Made by a program: the position numbers and the translations under genes
The notes under the pieces: model-generated
Seen by the model: the letters and a program-made list of their open reading frames with translations, nothing else
What the model was told of the DNA's origin: nothing
Database searches by the model: none
Assembly (NCBI GenBank): GCA_002414385.1
Contig: DHZH01000001.1
Location: 62,431 to 126,430, forward strand
Origin: Gammaproteobacteria bacterium UBA5109
GTDB lineage: Bacteria; Pseudomonadota; Gammaproteobacteria; Pseudomonadales; Pseudohongiellaceae
DNA length: 64,000 bases
Reading direction: 5' to 3'
Shown here: piece after piece, positions 9,225 through 17,751 of the stretch
Layout: every line of letters begins with the position of its first letter
How positions within the stretch are numbered: the first letter of the stretch is position 1

Positions 9225-9600
9225 GCTATTGCGCTTGCAATAACTTTATTGAAAGCCAGATTTAGCTCAGTCTCATTGTGTTAATGTATGTGCCTTCCCT
9301 AAATATGGCTTTCGCCGCGTTCCTGCTACTCCTAGTAAGGCTCAGGATTTTAATAAGCTTCGCTCTGCATTGTGAATCCATTGAGATGCTTTTTTCCTGA
9401 GTATTTTTCCGTTTAAGTGCGAGGACTGTTTGAGGCACGAAGTGACGAGTTCCGCAGTACCGGAAAAACAGGAAGAAAAGTTCGAAAGGTGAGCAAGGCA
9501 GAGAGAAAGCTTCTATTACCCAAATAAATTTTCAAACTAAGATGTTGTCGAATAGCTAAAAAAGTAGCGAAAAAGTCGAACTGCTTTTATACTTCGTCTC
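9225..9600. other. gene-free stretch before rnpB
   Basis: I see no credible coding frame, tRNA or repeat in these 376 bases. The central part (about 9310-9500) contains GA-rich, relatively GC-rich blocks unlike the AT-rich spacer around it, which could be a decayed mobile-element end. The last 60 bases should hold the rnpB promoter. Confidence 0.5.
9588..9593 (+). promoter_or_regulatory. putative -10 box of rnpB
   Basis: TATACT lies seven bases before the first base of the P1 helix of RNase P RNA, the correct distance for transcription to start at about 9601. No good -35 hexamer is visible at 16-18 bp. Confidence 0.45.
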
Positions 9601-9942
9601 AGTGAGTTGGCCAGACAATCGCTGTTTTTTAAACAGAGGAAAGTCCGGGCTCCACAGAGCAAGGTGCCAGGTAACTCCTGGGGGGCGCGAGCCTACGGAA
9701 AGTGCAGCAGAAAAGAAACCGCCTCTAATTTTTTGAGGTAAGGGTGAAATGGTGCGGTAAGAGCGCACCGCATGGGTGGCAACATTCCATGGCAAGGTAA
9801 ACCCCACCTGGAGCAAGGCCAAATAGGAACCCACTGGTGTTGCTCGCACCGGGTTCGGGTAGGCTGCAAGAGAGGCATGGTGACATGCCTGCCAGATGAA
9901 TGATTGTCCCAGACAGAACCCGGCTTATCGGCCGACTCACTT
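9601..9942 (+). ncRNA. rnpB: RNase P RNA, bacterial type A
   Basis: The stretch contains the universally conserved blocks of type A RNase P RNA in order: GAGGAAAGTCCGGGCTCC near 9636, GGTGCCAGGTAACTCCTGGG near 9663, GGTAAGGGTGAAATGGTGCG near 9735, AAGAGCGCACCGC near 9760, GGTAAACCCCACC near 9796, AGCAAGGCCAAATAGG near 9813, GGGTAGGCTGC near 9857 and AGATGAATGATTGTCC near 9893, ending in ACAGAACCCGGCTTATCGG. The ends pair as the P1 helix (GTGAGTTGGCC with GGCCGACTCAC). The RNA is the catalytic subunit that removes 5' leaders from tRNA precursors. rnpB upstream of mraZ is the pseudomonad arrangement. Confidence 0.98.
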
Positions 9943-10150
9943 AATTCTGACTGTTTTGAATGCAGTTCACGGATTTACAAATCAAAATTCCCTTCCTGAG
10001 CAAGATCTACTCTTAAGAAACTACTTTAAGTTGCATATATAGCTTTATGTAATTTCTGAATATTTTTTCTTCAAAAAAATCGCGATATTGGCGTTTTTCC
10101 GGTAATTAGCCGCATTTAGCTTCATTTTCTACACAAAATATTGCAAACAA
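9943..10150. other. AT-rich spacer between rnpB and the mraZ promoter
   Basis: No gene is visible. There is no clear hairpin-plus-T-tract terminator for rnpB. The sequence is AT-rich and leads into the mraZ promoter. Confidence 0.5.
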
Positions 10151-10154
10151 GTGC

Positions 10155-10184
10155 TTGATTTACTTGTCAGAACTCCCTTATAGT
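10155..10184 (+). promoter_or_regulatory. putative sigma-70 promoter of the dcw cluster (mraZ promoter)
   Basis: A -35-like TTGATT (10155-10160) and -10 TATAGT (10179-10184) are separated by 18 bp. The predicted transcription start at about 10191 places the MraZ repeats immediately downstream, where a bound repressor would block initiation. Confidence 0.55.
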
Positions 10185-10190
10185 GCCGAA

Positions 10191-10230
10191 AAGTGGTTAC
10201 AAAGTGGCCTAAAAGTGGGTTAATTGTGGG
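10191..10230 (+). promoter_or_regulatory. MraZ operator: four direct repeats at 11-bp spacing
   Basis: GTGG occurs at 10193, 10204, 10215 and 10226, each exactly 11 bp apart. The first three are within AAGTGG and the last two are GTGGG. Arrays of TGGG-type direct repeats one helical turn apart in front of mraZ are the known binding sites of MraZ, which autoregulates the dcw operon. The array lies between the -10 box and the mraZ start. Confidence 0.85.
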
Positions 10231-10266
10231 TGACTCCCTGAGGGATAGCTGACAAGAGGAAAAACA

Positions 10267-10725
10267 TTGTTATTTCGTGGCTTACATTCTATTTCCCTTG
10301 ATGCGAAAGGTCGCATGGCCATGCCTGCACGCTTTCGGGGCATTATAGAGGAGCATTGCCAGGGGCAGCTGGTGGTTACGATTGACCAGGACGGTGAGTC
10401 ACTGGTGGTATACCCGCTTAATGAATTTGAACAGATTGAGCGAAAAGTGGCTGCACTTTCCAGTTTTCATCCAGAATCCAGACGCCTTAAGAACATATTT
10501 ATCGGCCATGCTACCGAAGTAAATCTCGATGGCAGCGGCAGAATCCTGATTCCACAAAACCTGCGACAGTTTGTCGGTCTTGACAAAAAAGTGGCGCTGG
10601 TCGGCCAGGGCAACAAGCTGGCGATCTGGAATGACGAAGTCTGGAATGAAACCCGTGATGGCTGGCTCAAGCATAAGGTAGAAGTTGAAGAACTGCCTGA
10701 TGAATTGAAAAACCTCTCACTGTAG
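10267..10725 (+). CDS. mraZ: transcriptional regulator MraZ
   Basis: The 152-residue protein has two SpoVT/AbrB-like DNA-binding repeats: residues about 5-52 with SLDAKGRMAMPARFR, and about 80-125 with NLDGSGRILIPQNLR. MraZ binds repeats at its own promoter and represses the dcw cluster. The start is TTG 10267, preceded by AGAGGA at six bases; the resulting N-terminus LFRG matches the family (normally MFRG). First gene of the cluster, 11 bp before rsmH. Confidence 0.97.
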   Translation: MLFRGLHSISLDAKGRMAMPARFRGIIEEHCQGQLVVTIDQDGESLVVYPLNEFEQIERKVAALSSFHPESRRLKNIFIGHATEVNLDGSGRILIPQNLRQFVGLDKKVALVGQGNKLAIWNDEVWNETRDGWLKHKVEVEELPDELKNLSL

Positions 10726-10736
10726 GGAGGTGCTGA

Positions 10737-11666
10737 ATGGATAAGCAGCATCAGAGCGTACTGTTGGAACAGGCAGTTCAGGCTCTGCTTGGTGACAAAG
10801 ACGGTTTTTACATTGACGCCACTTTTGGCCGGGGTGGTCACAGTAAAAGAATACTGGCCGGGCTGTCTGAACACGGACGCTTGCTGGTTATCGATAAAGA
10901 TCCGGAAGCGGTTGCAATGGCTCGCAGGATCGCAGAACAGGACAAACGGCTCAGTGTGCATCATGGCAGTTATACGGCACTGGCAGAACTGGTAGAGGCC
11001 CTGGGCATGAAGGGGCAGGTGGCAGGCGTATTAATGGATCTCGGCGTTTCATCGCCACAACTGGATGATCCGCTCAGAGGTTTTAGTTTTATGCAGGATG
11101 GACCTTTGGATATGCGAATGAACACGACAGCAGGAATCTCCGCCAAAGACTGGCTGGCACAGGCTGACGAACGCAGTATCGCTGATGTCCTGTATCAGTT
11201 TGGAGAAGAGCGTTATTCAAGGCGCATTGCTGCAGCAATTGTCAGGCAGCGACAGGAAAAACAGATCAGCAGCACGCTGGAGCTTGCAGAAATCATCAAA
11301 ACGGCACATCCACGCTGGGAGAAAAACAAGCATCCGGCTACGCGATCCTTTCAGGCGATACGCATATTCGTTAACAGTGAACTGGAAGATTTACGCAGAA
11401 CACTGCCAGATATTCTGGAGGTTCTGGCGATCGGTGGCAGGCTGGTTGTAATCAGTTTTCATTCTCTCGAAGACCGTATCGTCAAACGTTTTATTCAGGA
11501 TGAAGTCAGGGGTGATGATTTTCCTGCTGATCTCCCGATCAGACAGGAAGAATTAAAGCCGCGACTGAAACATATCGGCAAGGCAGTAAAAGCCAGTGCA
11601 GAAGAGCTGACTGAAAATATTCGAGCCCGCAGTGCAGTAATGCGGACAGCAGAAAAAATAGCCTGA
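10737..11666 (+). CDS. rsmH: 16S rRNA (cytosine-1402-N4)-methyltransferase RsmH
   Basis: The 309-residue protein shows the MraW/RsmH signatures: HQSVLLEQAV near the start, the SAM-binding DATFGRGGHS (about 27-36), MDLGVSSPQLD and the C-terminal VISFHSLEDRIVKRF. It methylates N4 of C1402 in 16S rRNA, the same nucleotide modified by RsmI in this window. ATG 10737 follows GGGAGG. The stop codon abuts the GTG start of ftsL. Confidence 0.98.
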   Translation: MDKQHQSVLLEQAVQALLGDKDGFYIDATFGRGGHSKRILAGLSEHGRLLVIDKDPEAVAMARRIAEQDKRLSVHHGSYTALAELVEALGMKGQVAGVLMDLGVSSPQLDDPLRGFSFMQDGPLDMRMNTTAGISAKDWLAQADERSIADVLYQFGEERYSRRIAAAIVRQRQEKQISSTLELAEIIKTAHPRWEKNKHPATRSFQAIRIFVNSELEDLRRTLPDILEVLAIGGRLVVISFHSLEDRIVKRFIQDEVRGDDFPADLPIRQEELKPRLKHIGKAVKASAEELTENIRARSAVMRTAEKIA

Positions 11667-11984
11667 GTGTCTGGTGTGATACAAAACAGAACAAAAGCAA
11701 AACAAAAACAGGAGGGCCTGACTCTGTGGGGCTGCTTTTATCTGTCTCTGGTGCTTGTCTGCGCATCGGCACTGGGAGTTGTCTATTCCACTCACAGCAG
11801 CAGGCATCTGCTAAACGAATTACAGACACTGGAGAATCAGCGTAATGCCTTGCAGGTCGAGTGGGGGCAATTGCTTCTGGAGCAAAGTAGCCTGATGTCA
11901 CAGGGGCAGGTTGAAGAATTGGCCAGAGCGGAACTGAACATGATCATACCAGGCAGGGAAGATATTGTGGTGGTGAGAAGGTGA
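11667..11984 (+). CDS. ftsL: cell division protein FtsL
   Basis: The 105-residue single-pass membrane protein has a short cytoplasmic N-terminus, a membrane helix (about 20-42) and a periplasmic leucine-zipper-like coiled coil (about 45-90) with heptad leucines. FtsL joins FtsB and FtsQ and activates FtsW-FtsI. GTG start directly after the rsmH stop, and 4-bp overlap with ftsI. Its position between rsmH and ftsI is diagnostic. Confidence 0.93.
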   Translation: MSGVIQNRTKAKQKQEGLTLWGCFYLSLVLVCASALGVVYSTHSSRHLLNELQTLENQRNALQVEWGQLLLEQSSLMSQGQVEELARAELNMIIPGREDIVVVRR

Positions 11985-13759
11985 GCACCAACTTTAATAG
12001 CAACCTGCAACAATGGAGGCTCTATTTTGTCTTCTTCATTATTGTTGCCTTGCTGGGAATAACCGGCTGGAAGGTTTTTGATCTTCAGGTCATGAACAAT
12101 GAAGTGCTGCAGCGACAGGGTGATGCAAGAACAGTACGTAATGATGTTATTGCGGCACACCGGGGTAATATTCTTGATCGCAACAATCGACCCCTGGCGA
12201 TCAGCACGCCGGTGCAGTCACTGGCATTAAACCCCAAAGAAATTTTGCAGAACCCGGAACAATGGAGTGAGTTTGCCGAAGCAGTAAGCAGCATCGGTAT
12301 CAATCCTGAAGTACTGCGTACCCGAATCCTGGACAATGCCAGCCGCGAATTCATGTTCCTGAAACGCCGGATTCCACCGGCAGAAGCTGCCATTGTTTTG
12401 CAGCATGATTTCACCGGGGTCTGGGCTGAAGAGGAATACAAACGCTTTTACCCTCTGGGGGAAGTTGCCGTCCATGTGGTAGGCCTGGCCAACTCCGATG
12501 AGGTGGGGCAGGAAGGTATTGAACTGGCTTATGACGAGTGGCTTGAGGGAACACCCGGTTCAAGGCAGGTATTAAAAGACCGCAATGGCGGCATCATACG
12601 TGAAGTAAGGATCAATCAGGTTGCTCAACCGGGCAATGACCTGGTTCTCAGCATTGATTCACAAATTCAGTTTCTGGCCTACAAGGCATTAAAAGAAGAG
12701 GTCACAAGGCGCTATGCCAGTGCCGGAACAGCAGTGGTACTTGATGTACAAACCGGGGAAGTGCTGGCCATGGTCAGTCAGCCATCCTACAACCCCAACA
12801 ATCGCATCAGCCTGGATGCGCAACTGGAAGGACTGAAAAACAGGGCTATTGCCGAGTCACTTGAGCCCGGTTCAACTGTAAAAGCATTTACCATCACTGC
12901 GGCACTGGAAAGCGGTTTGTTTGATACGCAAAGCATTATCGATACCAACCCGGGGTATATCCGGGTCGACAGAGCCACTATCCGCGACCCGGTTAATTAT
13001 GGCGATTCCGATCTGGAAAGGATTTTATCGAAGTCTTCTCAAGTCGGGGCTACCAAACTGGCGCTGGCAATGGGACAGGATCCGATGCTGGATGTTCTCA
13101 AGCGGGTCGGATTCGGACAGTCGCCTGGCACGGGTTTTCCCGGTGAGGCGGCAGGTCTTGTACCCAATCATTCACGCTGGAGCAACTCGGAAATTGCAAC
13201 CCTGGGGTATGGCTACGGCTTCCAGGTTTCGCCCCTGCAGCTGGCACAGGCCTATATGGTTTATGCCAATGGCGGCATCATGAAACCGGTGTCATTACTT
13301 AAAGTTGAAAGTCGTGATGAGGTGGTCGGAACCCGGGTAATCAGTGAAGAAATGGCAGCAACGGTGACAGCAATGCTTGAGGCTGTAGTTGAACCGGGTG
13401 GAGGTGGTACCGGCACTCGTGCATATATTCCATCTCATCGTGTTGCAGGCAAAACCGGAACTGCCTGGTACTACGATGTAGAGCGTGGTGCCTATGATGA
13501 TGAAAACTATATTTCACTATTTGCCGGTTTTGCGCCAGTGAGTAATCCGCGCATTGTGACAGTGGTTACCATCCATGAACCGCAGGGTGAAGAATATGGA
13601 GGTGGCCAGGTCGCAGCGCCGGTATTTGCAGATATTACTGCCGGTGCCTTACGGATTCTGAATGTTCCCCCTGATATTGACAGTGATTCAAATATTCGAC
13701 TGAGTGAAAAATCCATTCCTGAAAATACGCAGCTAAGCATGCTGGAGTCGCTACCATGA
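11981..13759 (+). CDS. ftsI: peptidoglycan D,D-transpeptidase FtsI (PBP3)
   Basis: The 592-residue protein has an N-terminal membrane anchor (about 14-36), a pedestal domain beginning with HRGNILDRN, and a transpeptidase domain with the catalytic SxxK as STVK within LEPGSTVKAF and KTGT as AGKTGTAWYY. The second motif, normally SSN, reads SSQ (codons at about 13035-13043, within KSSQVGATK). It crosslinks septal peptidoglycan with FtsW. GTG start overlapping ftsL by 4 bp; ATGA overlap with murE. Confidence 0.97.
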   Translation: MSTNFNSNLQQWRLYFVFFIIVALLGITGWKVFDLQVMNNEVLQRQGDARTVRNDVIAAHRGNILDRNNRPLAISTPVQSLALNPKEILQNPEQWSEFAEAVSSIGINPEVLRTRILDNASREFMFLKRRIPPAEAAIVLQHDFTGVWAEEEYKRFYPLGEVAVHVVGLANSDEVGQEGIELAYDEWLEGTPGSRQVLKDRNGGIIREVRINQVAQPGNDLVLSIDSQIQFLAYKALKEEVTRRYASAGTAVVLDVQTGEVLAMVSQPSYNPNNRISLDAQLEGLKNRAIAESLEPGSTVKAFTITAALESGLFDTQSIIDTNPGYIRVDRATIRDPVNYGDSDLERILSKSSQVGATKLALAMGQDPMLDVLKRVGFGQSPGTGFPGEAAGLVPNHSRWSNSEIATLGYGYGFQVSPLQLAQAYMVYANGGIMKPVSLLKVESRDEVVGTRVISEEMAATVTAMLEAVVEPGGGGTGTRAYIPSHRVAGKTGTAWYYDVERGAYDDENYISLFAGFAPVSNPRIVTVVTIHEPQGEEYGGGQVAAPVFADITAGALRILNVPPDIDSDSNIRLSEKSIPENTQLSMLESLP

Positions 13760-15291
13760 ATACAGCGAAAAGCATGTCGCAGGAAATGACTCTGAGCCTC
13801 TTATTGCAGGGTGAGGTAGACATTCCTAAAACACTGGATGTCGTGCTGACTGGAATTGAGCTCGACAGTCGACAAATTGATGCCGGCGATTTATTCATTG
13901 CCTGTAAAGGTGCCAATTTTGACGGCAGGGATTTTGTCAGTGATGTTATTGATAAAGGAGCAGCCGCTGTTCTGGTTGAAAAGGGCGAGTTGTGGCAGGA
14001 AATATCGCAGGAAAAAAATGTGCCGATCATACCGGTAGAAAAACTGGCATTCAGGCTGAGCAAAATTGCAGCTACATTTTTTGATCATCCTGCAGACAAG
14101 CTTAATCTCATAGGAATTACCGGCACCAATGGTAAAACCAGCATTTGTCAATTTCTGGCGCAGTGTTATACCAGGCTTGATCATGTGTGTGGAACAAGTG
14201 GCACACTTGGTTATGGTGTTTACGGCCCAGAGTACAAGACTTTAAAAGACAGCCCCGGAACGACACCTGACTCTATTGCTGTGCAGCGAATTTTCAGTGA
14301 AATGCTGAAGCAGCAGGCAGATACCATGGTTATGGAAGTATCTTCTCATGGATTGAAACAGGGCAGGGTGTGTGTCAATGAATTCAACACGGCATTGTTT
14401 ACCAACCTGACACGCGATCACCTTGATTACCACGGTTCCATGCAGGCCTATGGTGAAGAAAAACTGAAGTTGTTTACCGGCAAGTTGCTGAGTAAAGCAA
14501 TTGTGAATATGGATGACCTGTTCAGTGCCGTGATTCTGAAAAGTCTTTCCCGCAAAGTTAAAAGTTATACCTACAGCCTGAGTAATCAGCATGCTGATGT
14601 CTATCCTGAAAAAATTGCCTTCCAGCGAACTGGAGTAGTGATTGATCTTGTAACTCCCTGGGGCAAGGGCAGACTGCAGCCAACTCTGCTTGGTTCTTTC
14701 AATGTCAGTAATCTGCTGGCGGTCACCACCTGTGTAATGGCCACTGAAAGTGAAGACGGGAATTTTGATTTTTCCAGCACGCTTGCAGCGATAAATGAAG
14801 TAAGCCCGGTGAAAGGCCGTATGGAATTAATTGGTGATCATCCGGTATCGGTGGTTGTTGATTATGCTCATACACCGGATGCCCTGAAAAATGCCCTGCA
14901 TGCATTGAAGGAGCATTACGAAGGAAAAATCTGGTGTGTTTTTGGTTGCGGTGGTGAAAGGGACAAAGGCAAACGGCCAATGATGGCAAAAGTTGCAGAA
15001 AAGCTCGCTAACCGGTTAATCGTGACAGATGATAACCCGCGCCGTGAATCCTCCAGTGAAATTATCCAACAGATTATAGGTGGGTTTTCAGATACAAAAA
15101 ACGTAATTGTGGAAAGCGACAGAGCAACGGCAATTGATTATGCCGTCAATCATGCAAGTGAAGGTGATGTGGTGTTAATTGCAGGGAAAGGTCATGAAGA
15201 ATATCAGGATGTTGGCGGCAACAGGATGATGTTCAGTGATGTTAAGCAGGCACGGGTATCCCTGTCCAAACGTTTTACGCAAGCAGGTTGA
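13756..15291 (+). CDS. murE: UDP-N-acetylmuramoyl-L-alanyl-D-glutamate--2,6-diaminopimelate ligase
   Basis: The 511-residue Mur ligase has the ATP-binding GITGTNGKTS (about 119-128), MEVSSHGL, and the DNPR motif (DDNPRRE) that selects meso-diaminopimelate rather than lysine. It adds the third residue of the peptidoglycan stem peptide in the cytoplasm. It overlaps ftsI by 4 bp and is followed after three bases by murF. The order ftsI-murE-murF-mraY is the standard one. Confidence 0.98.
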   Translation: MNTAKSMSQEMTLSLLLQGEVDIPKTLDVVLTGIELDSRQIDAGDLFIACKGANFDGRDFVSDVIDKGAAAVLVEKGELWQEISQEKNVPIIPVEKLAFRLSKIAATFFDHPADKLNLIGITGTNGKTSICQFLAQCYTRLDHVCGTSGTLGYGVYGPEYKTLKDSPGTTPDSIAVQRIFSEMLKQQADTMVMEVSSHGLKQGRVCVNEFNTALFTNLTRDHLDYHGSMQAYGEEKLKLFTGKLLSKAIVNMDDLFSAVILKSLSRKVKSYTYSLSNQHADVYPEKIAFQRTGVVIDLVTPWGKGRLQPTLLGSFNVSNLLAVTTCVMATESEDGNFDFSSTLAAINEVSPVKGRMELIGDHPVSVVVDYAHTPDALKNALHALKEHYEGKIWCVFGCGGERDKGKRPMMAKVAEKLANRLIVTDDNPRRESSSEIIQQIIGGFSDTKNVIVESDRATAIDYAVNHASEGDVVLIAGKGHEEYQDVGGNRMMFSDVKQARVSLSKRFTQAG

Positions 15292-15294
15292 AGA

Positions 15295-16656
15295 GTGATT
15301 GAAGAAATGAGCTTACAGGACGTTCAGGCATTAAGCGGGGGAGAACTGGCCGGGGCCAATGTGCGTTTTGCCCAGGTCTCGACGGATACGCGTACGCTGC
15401 AGCCGGGCAGTCTCTTTGTGGCGATCAGTGGTGAAAATTTTAACGGCAACCGTTTTGTTGAAAAGGCGGCTGAAAAAGGCGCAGTCGCTGCGGTTACTAC
15501 TGAAAAGATGAAGCAGCCAATTCCTGTCTTGCGGGTGGAGAACAGTCGGCTGACACTTGGCAAGCTCGGCATGAGAAACCGCGAACTGAGTAAAGCCAGG
15601 ATTGCCGCACTGACAGGCAGCCAGGGTAAAACCACAGTCAAAGAAATGATCGCAGCAATACTGGAAAACTGTGGCAAAGTCCTGAAGACCAGAGGAAATC
15701 TGAATAATGACCTTGGTGTTCCGTTGACTCTACTGGAGCTTGAAGCCGAGCATGAATATGCCGTCGTCGAGCTGGGCGCCAACGCCCCGGGAGAAATTGC
15801 CTATACCTCGGCTTTTGTAAAACCGCACGTTGTTCATATTACCAATGTCGCAGCTACACATCTTGAAGGATTCGGAGATCTTGATGGCGTCAATCGGAGC
15901 AAATCCGAAATCTGGAAAAGCCTGACTGAAGGCGGGGTGGCGGTAATCAATCTTGATGATGCCTATGCCGGTGACTGGCTGGAGCAACTCAAGGGTAAAA
16001 ACTTTGTCACAGTCAGTGCGCTGGGTAAAACAACCGCTGATTATCAGGTTGCAGACCTGAAGTTTGATGCAGTGATGCACTCGTCTTTTTCATTACTGAC
16101 GCCGGAAAGCTCACTGCAGGTAAAACTCCCCCTGCCGGGACAGCACAATGTCGCCAATGCAGCTGCAGCAGCAGCTATAAGCATGCAGCTTGGAGCCAGT
16201 CCGGAAGCAGTCAGGCAGGGACTGGAGTCAATGCAATCGGTGCCCGGACGTATGTGCCTGGCCAACGGCAGAAATAAATCGGTAATTATTGATGATTCCT
16301 ACAATGCCAGTCCCAGTTCATTTCGGGCGGCAATAGATGTGCTGGCAGGTCAACTGGGAACAAAAATTGTTGCCATGGGTGATATGGGTGAGCTGGGGAA
16401 CTCGGCGGAAGAAGCACATCGCGAAATAGGTACTTACGCGGCAGAAAAAGGTATCGAATTTTTCTTCGCTGTCGGTCCACTGTCAGATTTTGCCGTAAAA
16501 GGTTTTGGCAAAGCAGGCCGGCATTTCACAGATATCGAAAAACTGGCAGAGCATTTGCTGCCATTACTGAAACCGGAAATGACAATTCTGGTAAAGGGAT
16601 CACGTAGCTCGGGCATGGACAGGCTGGTTCGTCACTTAACTCAGGAAGGAGATTAA
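15295..16656 (+). CDS. murF: UDP-N-acetylmuramoyl-tripeptide--D-alanyl-D-alanine ligase
   Basis: The 453-residue Mur ligase has the ATP-binding ALTGSQGKTTVKEM, the NNDLGVPLTLL and NAANAAAA segments, and IIDDSYNASPSSF, a MurF signature. It adds the D-Ala-D-Ala dipeptide to the UDP-MurNAc-tripeptide. The GTG at 15295 is used here; the ATG at 15307 four codons later is an equally possible start. Confidence 0.97.
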   Translation: MIEEMSLQDVQALSGGELAGANVRFAQVSTDTRTLQPGSLFVAISGENFNGNRFVEKAAEKGAVAAVTTEKMKQPIPVLRVENSRLTLGKLGMRNRELSKARIAALTGSQGKTTVKEMIAAILENCGKVLKTRGNLNNDLGVPLTLLELEAEHEYAVVELGANAPGEIAYTSAFVKPHVVHITNVAATHLEGFGDLDGVNRSKSEIWKSLTEGGVAVINLDDAYAGDWLEQLKGKNFVTVSALGKTTADYQVADLKFDAVMHSSFSLLTPESSLQVKLPLPGQHNVANAAAAAAISMQLGASPEAVRQGLESMQSVPGRMCLANGRNKSVIIDDSYNASPSSFRAAIDVLAGQLGTKIVAMGDMGELGNSAEEAHREIGTYAAEKGIEFFFAVGPLSDFAVKGFGKAGRHFTDIEKLAEHLLPLLKPEMTILVKGSRSSGMDRLVRHLTQEGD

Positions 16657-16662
16657 CCGCTC

Positions 16663-17745
16663 ATGTTACTTTGGCTGACAAATTATCTGGCACAGTTTTA
16701 TTCGGGCTTTACTGTTTTTGAGTATCTGACATTCCGCGGCATTCTCGGGATACTCACAGCATTGCTTATTTCCCTGTTTATCGGGCCCTATGTCATTCGG
16801 CATCTGAATTACCGGCAGATTGGCCAGGTGGTTCGGGATAATGGTCCGCAAACTCATTTAAGCAAAGCCGGCACACCAACCATGGGCGGGGCACTGATAT
16901 TAATCAGTATTATTATCAGCAGTCTGTTGTGGTCTGATCTTTACAGCCCTTATGTCTGGGTCGTGCTGTTTGTCACAACAGGATTTGGAATCATCGGATG
17001 GGTAGATGATTACCGGAAAATCTTTGAAAACAATCCCAAGGGTCTGTCGCCGGGCTGGAAATATTTCTGGCAGTCCGTGATCGGTTTTACTGCGGCATGC
17101 TATTTATACTGGATTGCACTGACACCGGCAGAAACCGAACTGATTGTGCCCTTCTTCAAGGATTTTGCCCTGGAGCTTGGCTTCTTTTATATCTTCATTG
17201 CCTATTTCTTCATCGTTGGCTTCAGCAATGCGGTCAATCTGACAGACGGACTGGATGGTCTGGCAATACTGCCAACCGTGATGGTTGCCAGTGCACTGGG
17301 CATTATTGCCTACCTGGTAGGTCATATTGAATTTTCGGCTTACCTGAATATTCCCTACATCGCTGGAACCGGCGAACTGGTCGTGTTTTGCGGAGCCATT
17401 GCTGGCGCCGGTCTGGGTTTTCTCTGGTTTAACACCTATCCCGCCCAGATCTTCATGGGGGATGTTGGTGCGCTGGCGTTGGGTGCTGCACTGGGCGTGG
17501 TTGCAGTGATTGCCCGGCATGAAATTGTGCTGATTATCATGGGCGGAATTTTTGTGATGGAAACCCTGTCGGTCATCATACAGGTCGCTTCTTTCAAGTT
17601 AACCGGCAGGCGGGTTTTTCGTATGGCGCCGCTGCACCATCATTTTGAATTAAAGGGGTGGCCGGAGCCCAGGGTCATTGTGCGGTTCTGGATTATCACC
17701 ATTATTCTGGTCCTGTTTGGACTCGGCACCCTGAAACTCAGGTAA
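16663..17745 (+). CDS. mraY: phospho-N-acetylmuramoyl-pentapeptide-transferase MraY
   Basis: The 360-residue integral membrane enzyme has about ten helices and the family motifs [37 protein letters not shown] and [11 protein letters not shown]. It transfers phospho-MurNAc-pentapeptide to undecaprenyl phosphate, making lipid I. Length equals the E. coli protein (360). ATG 16663 follows AGGAAGGAG at a good distance. Confidence 0.99.
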   Translation: MLLWLTNYLAQFYSGFTVFEYLTFRGILGILTALLISLFIGPYVIRHLNYRQIGQVVRDNGPQTHLSKAGTPTMGGALILISIIISSLLWSDLYSPYVWVVLFVTTGFGIIGWVDDYRKIFENNPKGLSPGWKYFWQSVIGFTAACYLYWIALTPAETELIVPFFKDFALELGFFYIFIAYFFIVGFSNAVNLTDGLDGLAILPTVMVASALGIIAYLVGHIEFSAYLNIPYIAGTGELVVFCGAIAGAGLGFLWFNTYPAQIFMGDVGALALGAALGVVAVIARHEIVLIIMGGIFVMETLSVIIQVASFKLTGRRVFRMAPLHHHFELKGWPEPRVIVRFWIITIILVLFGLGTLKLR

Positions 17746-17751
17746 CTGACT

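Noticed and set aside
9255..9275. tRNA-like segment TTTAGCTCAGT
   Set aside because: No acceptor stem, anticodon arm or T-loop follows.
9556..9940. Three minus-strand open frames of 61-97 codons
   Set aside because: They lie over the RNase P RNA gene, whose conserved blocks explain the sequence.
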